Shown here piece after piece: positions 1 to 6,847 of a stretch of 37,451 nucleotides of DNA. Source of the DNA: a virus; the IMG/VR virus record IMGVR_UViG_3300032242_003031, positions 1 through 37,451 of that record; one strand, written 5' to 3'. The position numbers and the translations under genes were made by a program. Position 1 is the first letter of the stretch. Every line of letters begins with the position of its first letter. Under the pieces are notes generated by a model, which saw only the letters and a program-made list of their open reading frames with translations, was not told the DNA's origin and searched no databases.

Positions 1-70
1 CCCCGACACCAGCACGCCACCCGCAACCGGCGGCAACGGTAACGGCACAGGCAACGGGACGTTCTCATGA
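1..70 (+). CDS. C-terminal end of a phage protein paralogous to the 36945-37391 gene (partial)
   Basis: The reading frame is open from the left edge and ends with TGA at 68-70, overlapping the next ATG. The visible peptide ends in TPPATGG followed by NG/GT-rich residues and FS. The product at 36945-37391 ends in the same way (STPPATGGGNG...GTLS), and 24 bases are identical between the two ends. The protein body lies outside the window, so no function can be assigned. The Gly/Asn tail may be a flexible linker or an exposed tail on a virion protein. It could be a tandem paralog or a diverged repeat at which assembly stopped. Confidence 0.7.
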   Translation, partial: PDTSTPPATGGNGNGTGNGTFS

Positions 71-255
71 ACTGGGACATCAACTTCATCGCTTTCTTCG
101 TGTTTGGCCTAACCGTCGGCCTGTTCGACGGCTGGCTCTGGATGCAAGGCCGCAAGACCATCTCCGAGCGTGCATGGGGCATCAACCAGCACACCCTGGC
201 GTTCGCTTTCATTTTCGGCCTGCTGGCCGGTCACTTCTTCACGGTGCCAAAATGA
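67..255 (+). CDS. Small two-helix membrane protein, holin candidate
   Basis: This 62-residue protein has two hydrophobic stretches, roughly residues 6-26 and 43-58, separated by a short basic loop (QGRKTISER). Its ATG overlaps the stop of the upstream gene (ATGA), and its own stop overlaps the nuclease start, so it is translationally coupled on both sides. Size and topology fit a small holin or another phage inner-membrane protein, and it sits in a cluster of small membrane proteins upstream of a secreted protein and a protease. No family is recognised, and the holin role is inference from position. Confidence 0.6.
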   Translation: MNWDINFIAFFVFGLTVGLFDGWLWMQGRKTISERAWGINQHTLAFAFIFGLLAGHFFTVPK

Positions 256-611
256 TCACAGTTCCTGAAGTCTCCTACACCTATCACGCCACGGTTTTAC
301 GCGTCGTTGACGGCGACACAGCCGAACTCGATGTGGACCTGGGCTTCGACGTCCACTTCCGCATATCAGTGCGGTTCAAAGGCTACAATGCCCCCGAATT
401 GCACGGCCCGAACAAAGCCCAGGGGCAGGCGGCGAAAGAGGAGTTGACGCAACTTCTCAGTGATCATTCCATCATCATCAAAACCGACAAGCTCTTCAGT
501 CAGAGCTTTGCACGCTACCTTGCAACCGTCTATGCCGGAACGGCCGATGGATGGGTCTCCGTGGCCGAGCACATGACGGCAAAGGGTTTCAACGTCAAGC
601 AGGGGCAGTAA
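252..611 (+). CDS. Staphylococcal-nuclease-like (SNase/thermonuclease) domain protein
   Basis: The 119-residue product is essentially one SNase (OB-fold) domain. Visible hallmarks are VVDGDTAELDVDLG (residues 18-31), an R41...GYNAPE49 block matching the calcium/catalytic Arg and Glu region, and FARYLATVY with R88 matching the second catalytic Arg. The triad therefore looks intact. Such enzymes are calcium-dependent phosphodiesterases that cut DNA and RNA. There is no signal peptide, so it would act in the cytoplasm or be released at lysis. The start overlaps the preceding stop (ATGA). It lies among small membrane proteins, an unusual place for a nuclease. Possible jobs are host DNA breakdown, clearing viscous DNA at lysis, or competitor exclusion. 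Confidence 0.85.
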   Translation: MITVPEVSYTYHATVLRVVDGDTAELDVDLGFDVHFRISVRFKGYNAPELHGPNKAQGQAAKEELTQLLSDHSIIIKTDKLFSQSFARYLATVYAGTADGWVSVAEHMTAKGFNVKQGQ

Positions 612-715
612 GCCCGTTTCAACTGTCAAGTGATCCTTGACACCTCATCGGCCTCGGCGCTCGGTTCGAAGGTTCCACTCGGAACCTGAAAACCTTGTCA
701 CCGAGGCCCTTTCGC
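612..715 (+). promoter_or_regulatory. Structured intergenic region with nested inverted repeats ahead of a small membrane gene
   Basis: Three foldable elements are visible. GTCAAG/CTTGAC flanks a 5-nt loop near 622-638. AGGTTCC/GGAACCT flanks a 4-nt loop near 670-687. An outer pair, GGCCTCGG near 649 and CCGAGGCC near 700, encloses the second hairpin. The outer 3' arm contains the GAGG that would be the ribosome-binding site for the ATG at 716, and it is followed by CCTTTCGC. The structure could be a terminator, or it could hide the ribosome site. There is no gene here. Confidence 0.45.
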
Positions 716-928
716 ATGCCTTCGCCTTATGAAAACCTGTTGAATCAGATCAACCGTACGCAGGCCCGGCACACAATCATTGCCGCACTCAGCGCGGGCG
801 GATTAACCGCGATTGCCGTTCTCTCCGCCGATCTTCCCAAGATCGTCGATGCCACTTCCCCACTCGGAATGGCACTCCTCACCGTCATTGGTTGCGCCCA
901 GTGGTTCTTGAACACGGGTAAAAAGTAA
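716..928 (+). CDS. Small membrane protein with two hydrophobic helices, holin-like
   Basis: From the ATG at 716 the protein has 70 residues: a short polar N-terminus, a hydrophobic stretch at about residues 20-40 (IIAALSAGGLTAIAVL), a second at about 48-65 (LGMALLTVIGCAQWFL), and a basic tail ending GKK. This is the size and layout of many phage holins. A GAGG sequence at 702-705 supports the ATG at 716 over the in-frame TTG at 695. The stop overlaps the next start (TAATG). The family is not recognised, and the holin assignment is inference from topology and neighbourhood. Confidence 0.6.
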   Translation: MPSPYENLLNQINRTQARHTIIAALSAGGLTAIAVLSADLPKIVDATSPLGMALLTVIGCAQWFLNTGKK

Positions 929-1200
929 TGACACCAGGGCACGAATCCCTCTTTCACGATCCGGGACTTCTCACCGCGCCACTTTGGTTCGGATATTCCG
1001 GTTGGACGGTCGCAATTGTTGCGAACCAGCCGGAGGACTCCATCGTGATCGCGCTCATCAAGATCGTGCCAGCCATGTTCGCCGCCACGGCGGGCATCTT
1101 GCAAGTTTTCTATTCGGTCAAGATCAAGCGGGAAAAGCTCGCCGTTGAACGAGAGCTCCGCCTTGAGCGGCTCAAACGCGAATTCCCGGACCCCGAATGA
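928..1200 (+). CDS. Small membrane-anchored protein with charged C-terminal helix
   Basis: The 90-residue product has a hydrophobic region at about residues 40-63 (VIALIKIVPAMFAATAGILQVFY). A strongly charged helical tail follows (KIKREKLAVERELRLERLKRE) that could form a coiled coil in the cytoplasm or periplasm. The start overlaps the upstream stop, and the stop overlaps the following ATG (ATGA). A single membrane helix with a charged coiled tail recalls spanin or Rz-like i-spanins in shape, but no sequence relationship is claimed. It belongs to the run of small membrane genes from 67 to 1505. Confidence 0.55.
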   Translation: MTPGHESLFHDPGLLTAPLWFGYSGWTVAIVANQPEDSIVIALIKIVPAMFAATAGILQVFYSVKIKREKLAVERELRLERLKREFPDPE

Positions 1201-1505
1201 TCATGAACACCATCTCGCCCAGCGAATCAAACGACAACCCGCTCATGACAGGCCGCCCCATGGGTTTTGGCCTCACGTGGATGCTCTTCTGGCCCATCTT
1301 TCAAGTGGTCGCCAAGGCCATGATCCGCAACCTTGTGCCGTACCTGCTCGACAAGCTCCGCCAAGAGCTGCTCACCGGGCAGCCGGCCGCGATCTCGGAT
1401 TCTGAGATCGAATCCCTCATTCAGAGCCAGCACCAAAATCTCAAAGGAACCTACCATGCCCGATACCTTGCCGCTCGACCCGCAAATTCAGACGGCGATC
1501 GATGA
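1197..1505 (+). CDS. Small protein with hydrophobic/amphipathic central helix
   Basis: This 102-residue frame starts at an ATG overlapping the previous stop; a second in-frame ATG lies at 1203. Residues 22-50 (MGFGLTWMLFWPIFQVVAKAMI...) are hydrophobic to amphipathic and could insert in or lie on the membrane. The C-terminal part overlaps the next gene by 50 bases. The last 15 or so residues look like an out-of-frame tail and may be incidental. The function is unknown. It is probably a membrane-associated partner of the neighbouring small membrane proteins. Confidence 0.5.
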   Translation: MIMNTISPSESNDNPLMTGRPMGFGLTWMLFWPIFQVVAKAMIRNLVPYLLDKLRQELLTGQPAAISDSEIESLIQSQHQNLKGTYHARYLAARPANSDGDR

Positions 1506-1677
1506 AATCGCCACGGGCTTTGACACCAAGATTCAAGCCGCGAAAGCCGAAGCCAAGGCGGAAGCCGAAGCCGCCGCTGCCGCCGCTCTTGCCGCGAAGG
1601 ACGCCGAACTCGAAGCCGTGAAAAAAGAGGGGATCCTGGCCGCCTTGGCCGGCGTCAAAAGTCGGCTCGGCATTTAA
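1456..1677 (+). CDS. Short Ala/Glu/Lys-rich coiled-coil protein
   Basis: The product is 73 residues. Residues 24-56 (KIQAAKAEAKAEAEAAAAAALAAKDAELEAVKKEG) are almost pure Ala, Glu and Lys with coiled-coil character, and the C-terminus is short and basic. GGA eight bases upstream supports the ATG at 1456. It overlaps the end of the previous frame. It has no membrane helix and no recognisable enzyme motif. A role as a small oligomeric adaptor is possible, but nothing in the sequence decides it. Confidence 0.55.
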   Translation: MPDTLPLDPQIQTAIDEIATGFDTKIQAAKAEAKAEAEAAAAAALAAKDAELEAVKKEGILAALAGVKSRLGI

Positions 1678-1693
1678 ACTGACAACCGCCGCC

Positions 1694-2242
1694 GTGGTGA
1701 TTTTTATCGTGCGCAAGCCCCTTTTCGCATTCATGGCGTTCTTATTGGCGTCAGGCCCTGCGCCCGAGCCGGCCGCGCCTGATTCCGCCCCTGTCGTCGC
1801 CCAGTCGTTGCCGCCCCTGGCCGACTCATCTTGGGCTTTTACCGACAATGGAACGCTCTACCTGGTCGGCAAGACATCCGGCCAGGTGATCAAAATCAGG
1901 GCGGATAACTCATCGCCCAACATCGAACCCGAGAAGCCTCGGCCGAAGCCTGTGCCGGTTGATAATTTTCAACCTGTCGCGGCCTTTCTTTTCTTCGACG
2001 CGCAACATCTCACGGTCGATCAAGCCGCCATCAAGACGGACTCGAGTCTGAAAGATGCTGCAAGTCGTGCGGGCGTGCCTCTGTTCTGTGCTTTCGCCGA
2101 TGATCCCGACTTCACCGGCCCGACCTGGCAAGCCGCCATCAACCGCACCGGCACGCCGTGCATGGTCTTGCTCGACAAAGCGAACAAGCCAAAAACCGTC
2201 AAGATCAACTCGCGGGCCGACGTGTTGGAGGCTCTCAAATGA
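1694..2242 (+). CDS. Secreted protein with signal peptide and possible thioredoxin-like C-terminal domain
   Basis: The frame runs from GTG at 1694; in-frame GTGs at 1697 and 1709 are alternatives, and the 1709 start gives a compact signal peptide (RKPLFAFMAFLLASG). A Pro/Ala-rich linker follows, then about 85 residues (AAFLFFDAQH...VPLFCAFADDPD...GTPCMVLLD) that read like a thioredoxin-fold core. The cysteines do not form a CxxC pair, so redox activity is doubtful. No good ribosome site is visible. The stop overlaps the protease start (ATGA), so this protein and the C1 protease are probably made together and may both act outside the inner membrane. Confidence 0.55.
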   Translation: MVIFIVRKPLFAFMAFLLASGPAPEPAAPDSAPVVAQSLPPLADSSWAFTDNGTLYLVGKTSGQVIKIRADNSSPNIEPEKPRPKPVPVDNFQPVAAFLFFDAQHLTVDQAAIKTDSSLKDAASRAGVPLFCAFADDPDFTGPTWQAAINRTGTPCMVLLDKANKPKTVKINSRADVLEALK

Positions 2243-3057
2243 ATTTCGACGAAGCGGACATGACAGATCGCTTGATCCGCACCGACGACGGCGTGGAGCG
2301 AAAGCTCTTCTCGTTCCCGACTCATGAATCACTTCTCATGAGTTATGCTCCGGATTTCACCATTCCGGACGTGCCGAAAAGTGATTGGCGCGAGTTTGAG
2401 TACGACACGTCTTGGAAACGAATCGAAGACCAGGGGCAATATGGTGCGTGCGTTGGTCACGGCAGTGGCAACGGCGTTCAATGGGCCCGATGGCTCGCCG
2501 GCATGGGCCGCGACAGGCTCTCGCCTTGGTACCCGTACTCGCTCCTCTGCAACGGCCGCGACGTGGGGGCGAGCCCATATGCCGCCCTTGACTTGCTGAA
2601 AGCACGCGGAACGTGCCCGTTCGACATGGTTCCGTGGGGCACAATCAATCCCCAATGGCTGACTCCAGCCGCCCATGAGTCGGCTAAGCGTTTCCGCGTG
2701 CTGCGCGGGCCCAGAATCACCGGTTTTGATCAACTCATGTCGGCCGTGCAGCTCGGTTTTGTCGTGGTCGGCACGCTGCACGCTGACAACGGAATCAGCA
2801 CTCTTGACCAATACGGCGTGAGCCAGAATCGCCCAGGTGCGCACAACCACTGCATCCTAAAAGGTGTCGGTGCCAAGCGACTTCCAAGCGGCGAATGGGC
2901 CGTGAAGTATGAGAATTCATGGACCGCCGCATGGGGCTCGAGTGGCTTTGCGTGGGGCACGCGGGCGACGTTCGATGGTTCCTATGCCGAAGAGTTCGCC
3001 ATCGCCACGGCGGCGTTCGACCCGGCGACATACACTCCGCCAGTTCGGCTGGCGTGA
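2239..3057 (+). CDS. Papain-family (C1) cysteine protease, candidate lysis enzyme
   Basis: The 272-residue protein carries the papain-type catalytic signature in order. DQGQYGAC gives the oxyanion Gln65 and nucleophile Cys71. NHCILKGVG gives His204, aligning with the DHAV.AVGYG motif of papain. KYENSWTAAWGSSGFAWG gives Asn226 and the NSWG..WG block. There is no long prodomain and no clear signal peptide. Peptide-bond hydrolysis through a thiolate is the expected chemistry. It follows a run of small membrane proteins where a peptidoglycan hydrolase would usually lie, and no lysozyme, amidase or NlpC/P60 gene was seen in the window. A lysin role is therefore plausible but inferred. Alternatives are a virion-associated protease or an anti-host factor. 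Confidence 0.8.
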   Translation: MNFDEADMTDRLIRTDDGVERKLFSFPTHESLLMSYAPDFTIPDVPKSDWREFEYDTSWKRIEDQGQYGACVGHGSGNGVQWARWLAGMGRDRLSPWYPYSLLCNGRDVGASPYAALDLLKARGTCPFDMVPWGTINPQWLTPAAHESAKRFRVLRGPRITGFDQLMSAVQLGFVVVGTLHADNGISTLDQYGVSQNRPGAHNHCILKGVGAKRLPSGEWAVKYENSWTAAWGSSGFAWGTRATFDGSYAEEFAIATAAFDPATYTPPVRLA

Positions 3058-3085
3058 CAGACCGTTCGAACCAAGGACCAAGCCC

Positions 3086-3364
3086 ATGTTTGCTACTTTT
3101 CTCGCTGCCGCACTCATCAGCCAATGCCCAGGCGGCACATGCCCGCCGCAGGCTCAGTTTGTGGCTGTGCCGCAGCTTTTCGTTTTTGTTCCCGCCCAGC
3201 CTGTCCCCGATCAGAAGGAGGTGCAAGTGCTCTCAAAGGAGACTGTCACGGTCACCGAGACCGTGCGAACCACTCAAAAACGAGCTTCCGGCCTGATCGG
3301 GAGGGGGGTGATCCTAAAACCATTGCTCGGGATCAGAGCCGGCCGACAATGCGCAGGCAATTGA
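3086..3364 (+). CDS. Small secreted protein with CPGGTCP motif, unknown function
   Basis: From the ATG at 3086 (AGGA upstream) the product has 92 residues. It starts with a short signal peptide (MFATFLAAALISQ), followed at once by CPGGTCPP, then a valine-rich segment (FVAVPQLFVFVPAQPVP) and a Thr/Val/Lys-rich tail. The paired cysteines suggest a disulfide or metal site outside the cytoplasm. From general familiarity, short secreted proteins with CPGG.CP are common in Planctomycetota. No enzyme domain is visible. It ends the small-protein block, and a terminator follows. Confidence 0.55.
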   Translation: MFATFLAAALISQCPGGTCPPQAQFVAVPQLFVFVPAQPVPDQKEVQVLSKETVTVTETVRTTQKRASGLIGRGVILKPLLGIRAGRQCAGN

Positions 3365-3383
3365 AACTCGGTGCCTTGGGAGA

Positions 3384-3434
3384 GGGGCCGGGCCACCGTC
3401 GCGAGACTGGGGGCCCGGCTCTTTCCGCTTTTAC
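3384..3434 (+). terminator. Rho-independent-type terminator between accessory block and tail genes
   Basis: GCCGGGCC at 3387-3394 pairs with GGCCCGGC at 3412-3419, and two or three extra pairs are possible outward. The downstream strand continues TCTTTCCGCTTTT. The stem is strong and the tail is fairly T-rich but interrupted. It separates the small secreted protein from the tail terminator gene, whose own ribosome site (GGAGG at 3436-3440) lies just after it. Confidence 0.6.
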
Positions 3435-3448
3435 TGGAGGGCTCAATC

Positions 3449-3862
3449 TTGGACATACAAACGCTCATCTTTCGCCGCTGGCAGCTGTGCGTAGAAACGC
3501 CGCTCGGCGTGCCGCTGACCACGTACGAGACCGCAACGGGCATCACGCCGCCCTATGCTTCGGCAGAGTATGCGACGAAGGATATTCCGATCAGTGCGGG
3601 GCGATCTCTTCAGGAGCACACCGTGCGAATCACGGTTTATGCTCCCGACGAGCGAAAAATCGAGGCCGTTTTTATGGCATGCGGCTTGAATTCGACAGTT
3701 CCACTAGGTTTTCACCGCGTCGAGATCGGCGACAAGACTGTCAAAGCCGTCGCCCGAATCACCGACGCGGGCCTGCCGAAGTTCGAGCCCGACCCGTCAC
3801 TCGGCGGTGGTCGGTGCTATTCACGGGTTCTCGTCTTGTTTGTGCGAACGGGGAGTAAGTAG
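3449..3862 (+). CDS. Probable tail terminator / tail completion protein
   Basis: The 137-residue product begins at TTG 3449, chosen because GGAGG lies eight bases upstream; the longer GTG frame from 3371 would run through the terminator hairpin. The composition is mixed alpha/beta with no membrane helix. It sits immediately before the tail tube gene, where siphophages place the tail terminator, the protein that caps the tube and joins it to the head. Segment IPISAGRSLQEHTVRITVYAP is typical of such beta-rich small proteins. The assignment rests mainly on gene order, since the sequence alone is not diagnostic. Confidence 0.5.
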   Translation: MDIQTLIFRRWQLCVETPLGVPLTTYETATGITPPYASAEYATKDIPISAGRSLQEHTVRITVYAPDERKIEAVFMACGLNSTVPLGFHRVEIGDKTVKAVARITDAGLPKFEPDPSLGGGRCYSRVLVLFVRTGSK

Positions 3863-3864
3863 CA

Positions 3865-4254
3865 ATGCCTGATTTGAACTATATCGACGGCTCTTCCGGC
3901 ACGCTCAAGGTCGGAACCACGGAATTCTCGGTGGAATCCTGGAACGGCAAGATCGAAGCCGGCATGAACAGTTATGCCGCCTCGAAAAATGGCGGCTGGG
4001 AAGTGCACCGCAAGAGCTTTAAGAAGTTCACGGGATCCGCCACGATTCTTTATGAGTCCGACAACGGTGCTTACAGCGGCAACGGCCCGATTCCCGGCAA
4101 CACCGTGAATATCTCGCTGATCGCCAACACAAACGCCACCTTCACCGGCAACGTGGTGATTGGCGAGGCCGACTTCAAATGGGACCCGAAGGGCGTCGTT
4201 AAGATCGACATCAGCTTCGGTAACACCGGCCCGATCACAACCACGCCGGCCTGA
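3865..4254 (+). CDS. Major tail tube protein
   Basis: The protein is 129 residues and beta-rich. It begins at ATG 3865, two bases after the preceding stop. The middle (KKFTGSATILYESDNGAYSG, residues about 51-72) and the end (FKWDPKGVVKIDISFGNTGPI) resemble phage tail tube subunits that assemble into hexameric rings around the tape measure. It lies directly between the tail terminator candidate and the G/GT chaperones, the conserved position for the tube gene. It is on the short side for the family but within range. Confidence 0.65.
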   Translation: MPDLNYIDGSSGTLKVGTTEFSVESWNGKIEAGMNSYAASKNGGWEVHRKSFKKFTGSATILYESDNGAYSGNGPIPGNTVNISLIANTNATFTGNVVIGEADFKWDPKGVVKIDISFGNTGPITTTPA

Positions 4255-4293
4255 TTTTCAACCTGATTTTCTCCCTCTTCCCAAGGCAAACCG

Positions 4294-4779
4294 ATGAGCA
4301 GTGCAAACCCCGTTTTGACCACCGTCTTCCCCGTGCCCCGCGAGCTCACACTGGCGGGGCAAGTGGTGCGCGTTGGCCGACTCAAACAGCGGCAGAAAGC
4401 CGAACTCCAAGCGCATCTTGATGCGCTGCCACAGCCGAACGACCGTGTTCGGGCGGCACTTCAAGCTGATGCTGCAGAACGTGGCTATGAATATGTTTGG
4501 CCGTTGCCTCTTGACAAGATCGCGATTTTGCTTGATCTGGATTATCAGGCCCGATATGCGTTCTTGCGAATCGCGCTCAAGCCGTTCAACCTCGGCCTGA
4601 CCGACGACCAGATCAATGAGCTGACCGACAACTGCGACGACGACGGCGAGGTGCTGAATATTCTCTTTGCCGCCTTCGGTGTCGATCCGGCACAGGCCAA
4701 AGCCACTCCCGAGCCGGAGCCGGCCGACCCAAAAAAAGACGAGCCGCCGGCCCTGGGCTCGACTGGGCCCGCGTCCTGA
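4294..4779 (+). CDS. Tail assembly chaperone, unshifted form (lambda gpG-like)
   Basis: This 161-residue protein has a short beta N-terminus (FPVPRELTLAGQVVRVGRLKQRQ), an alpha-helical body, and an acidic Pro/Glu-rich tail (PEPEPADPKKDEPP). It lies between tail tube and tape measure, where siphophages encode the G/GT pair that keeps the tape measure soluble and loads tube subunits. The slippery site CCCAAAAAAAG lies in its tail, 40 bases before its stop, and an in-phase extension is open in the -1 frame. Position, size and frameshift signal together make the call firm despite weak sequence conservation in this family. Confidence 0.8.
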   Translation: MSSANPVLTTVFPVPRELTLAGQVVRVGRLKQRQKAELQAHLDALPQPNDRVRAALQADAAERGYEYVWPLPLDKIAILLDLDYQARYAFLRIALKPFNLGLTDDQINELTDNCDDDGEVLNILFAAFGVDPAQAKATPEPEPADPKKDEPPALGSTGPAS

Positions 4780-5009
4780 TCGACGTTCAACGGGCGACTC
4801 GCTGGTCGCTTGATCAGATCGCAGATCTTGACGACGACCAGCTCTTGTTCTGGTGGACGGGCGGGAAATCGATCGAGCTGAAACACCCGCCCAAACAGGC
4901 CGCCGTGACGATGACGATCGACAAGCGGCTGACCTGGGCGGAGAACATCGCCAAGTTTGAAGCCCTGAAAAAGCAGTTCGCGGAGACGACCAGTGGGCAA
5001 AATCGCTGA
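4294..5009 (+). CDS. Frameshifted tail assembly chaperone (gpGT-like fusion)
   Basis: Slipping back one base at 4728-4737 moves ribosomes into a frame open to TGA at 5007-5009. That adds about 90 residues (beginning RRAAGPGLDWARVLIDVQRA) for a product of about 238 residues. The T part contains LDQIADLDDDQLLFWWTGG and a helical C-terminus. It has no start or ribosome site of its own, which supports expression only as a fusion. The lambda model is that GT binds the tape measure while G binds in excess. The T end overlaps the tape measure start (GTG 4993) by 17 bases, as expected for coupled translation. Confidence 0.8.
4728..4738 (+). promoter_or_regulatory. Programmed -1 ribosomal frameshift site
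   Basis: The run CCCAAAAAAAG contains two overlapping slippery heptamers in the zero frame: C CCA AAA and A AAA AAA. Both tRNAs can re-pair after a -1 slip. A GC-rich stretch with possible stems (GAGCCGCCGGCCCTGGGCTCG) begins about 3 bases downstream and could act as a stimulator. The placement inside the tail chaperone gene is the classic one. Confidence 0.8.
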
Positions 5010-6846
5010 CGCATTCGTTGAAATCGGCGGCCGCGATTCTGCCTTCCGCGAATCGGTTCAGCGGCTCGAAGCGATCATGCATCCCCTGGGCAAGAATGCG
5101 GAGACATTCGCCCGTGCGATGGAATCGGCATCGGACAAGACGGGCGGCGTTTTTAGCGGCGTTCTGAGCGGCGCAGCAACGGCGCTGCGGGTTTATTCGA
5201 CGGTGACGCTTGCCACAAAGGCTTATCACCTGGCTGCCAAGGCGTCCAGCGTGATCAACCCGTTTGGCGGCATCAAGGCAAACGCACTGTCCGTCTTGTC
5301 GTCGGCCTTCTCGGCGCTCAACACGCGATTCGGCAAGGCGGCGATCGCTCTTTTGGCTGTTGCGGCGGCCGCTGCGGTCGCTGTCGCGGCGTTCAAGACG
5401 GTCTCGGCGGGTGTCAGCAGGGCGGCAGATCTGGCCGAACAGGTCGATTTCTCCAAGATCGTCATGGGCCCCGGCTTTGACCAGGCGAGCAAGGCGGCCG
5501 ACGAGTTATCCAATAAGTTCGGCATCCTTCGCAAAGAGACATTGAACGCCTCGACCACCGCCGCGTCGATGGCCAAGAACCTCGGATTCAGCCGCGAAGA
5601 AGCGGTCGGCCTTGGTGTCGATATCGCGAATTTGTCGGCCGACTTGAGCAGCGCAGCGAACACCTCATTTGCCCAGGCCTCGAACGCGATTCAAGCCGTG
5701 TTCCGAGGCGAGTCCGACCCGATCGAACGATTCGGCGTGACAATCACCGAAGCGGCCGTCGAAGCCGAGGCGCTTCGTTCGGGGTTGGCACGCACAAAAG
5801 ATGAGATCGACGGCACGGTCAAGTTTCAGGCCCGATGGAACCTGCTGATCAAGCAAACAGCGGATTCGCAAGGCAACCTGAACAAGACTTCGAGCAGCTT
5901 CGCGAATGTTATGCGGAATGTCAAAGGCCAGGCAGATGAAGCCTTAACCACCATTGGTGAGGCGTTCCTTCCGCTGGCCGGCACTTTTGCTCGGATCGCC
6001 CTGGTTGGCACGACCACTCTTCGGCGACTGGCCGAAGGGTTCAACACGCTCATGACGCCGGTCAAGTTCGTGGCCGACCAGCTCAACAGGGCGTCCGACT
6101 CCATGATGGGCATGGCGGGAATCGACCCGAAAAAGTTCAAACTTTTCGAGGCTGATCCGGCCAAAGCCGAAGCCAAAAAGCTCCAGCGTTTTCAAGATGA
6201 GTTGGCCGCCGAACGCCAGAAAAAAGCCGATCTGGCCGACTTCGAGCTGAAGAAAAAGCACGGACTGCTGACCGACTCGGACAAGGAAAAGGCTGATAAT
6301 CAGGCTCTCGAACAGTTTCAAAAACTCAATCGCGAGACCGAAGCCGCCGCAAAAAAAATGGCCGATCTTCAAGACGAAGAGGCCAAGCTGGTCGAGAAGA
6401 AGTCGGAAAAACAGCGGGATTTTCAGCGTGAACTGGAAAAAACCCATGCGGACGAAAAGCGGCGGATTGACGAGCTGAACGCCGAGGCCGACAAGGCCTC
6501 GCGCCGCAAGGCGGAAGATTTTGCCCTCGAACAGCGGCGACGAGAGGAAGACCGGGCCTCGTCGTTCAATTTCAAAGGCCTGGCCGAGGCCCGCGACATG
6601 ATGTTCACGGCCGCCATTGACAAAGGTCGTGATCAACAACGAGCCGCCGAAGATGCGATGCTTGAAGGCACGCGGAAAAAAGAAGACCTTGCCCAGAATA
6701 TCCACGAAGTGCAAGGCGACGCAGCTCGGCGGCGAGACGAGATGACAGCCGACCAAAAATTGACTGACGCCGGCCTGGCCAAAGAGATCGACCGCGTTGT
6801 CAAAGCTCTCGAAGGTCTCAAGGTCAAATGGAACATGGTGGACTGA
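4993..6846 (+). CDS. Tail tape measure protein
   Basis: The 617-residue protein starts at GTG 4993, overlapping the end of the GT frame. A hydrophobic Ala/Val segment at about residues 112-135 (ALLAVAAAAAVAVAAFKTV) may insert into the host membrane. Residues 200-330 contain a Q/L/F-spaced region (SSSFANVMRNVKGQADEALTTIGEAFLPLAGTFARIAL) typical of tape measures. Residues 390-600 are charged coiled coil, rich in Lys, Glu and Ala. At about 0.15 nm per residue the tail would be near 90 nm, short for a siphovirus. Position after G/GT confirms the call. Confidence 0.9.
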   Translation: MGKIADAFVEIGGRDSAFRESVQRLEAIMHPLGKNAETFARAMESASDKTGGVFSGVLSGAATALRVYSTVTLATKAYHLAAKASSVINPFGGIKANALSVLSSAFSALNTRFGKAAIALLAVAAAAAVAVAAFKTVSAGVSRAADLAEQVDFSKIVMGPGFDQASKAADELSNKFGILRKETLNASTTAASMAKNLGFSREEAVGLGVDIANLSADLSSAANTSFAQASNAIQAVFRGESDPIERFGVTITEAAVEAEALRSGLARTKDEIDGTVKFQARWNLLIKQTADSQGNLNKTSSSFANVMRNVKGQADEALTTIGEAFLPLAGTFARIALVGTTTLRRLAEGFNTLMTPVKFVADQLNRASDSMMGMAGIDPKKFKLFEADPAKAEAKKLQRFQDELAAERQKKADLADFELKKKHGLLTDSDKEKADNQALEQFQKLNRETEAAAKKMADLQDEEAKLVEKKSEKQRDFQRELEKTHADEKRRIDELNAEADKASRRKAEDFALEQRRREEDRASSFNFKGLAEARDMMFTAAIDKGRDQQRAAEDAMLEGTRKKEDLAQNIHEVQGDAARRRDEMTADQKLTDAGLAKEIDRVVKALEGLKVKWNMVD

Positions 6847-6847
6847 C

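Noticed and set aside
3371-3448. Longer N-terminus for the tail terminator gene from GTG 3371
   Set aside because: It would be translated through a terminator hairpin, and the GGAGG at 3436-3440 points to the TTG at 3449.
4258-5229. 323-codon minus-strand open frame across the tail chaperones
   Set aside because: It lies opposite well-supported G/GT and tape measure genes and has no recognisable domain.
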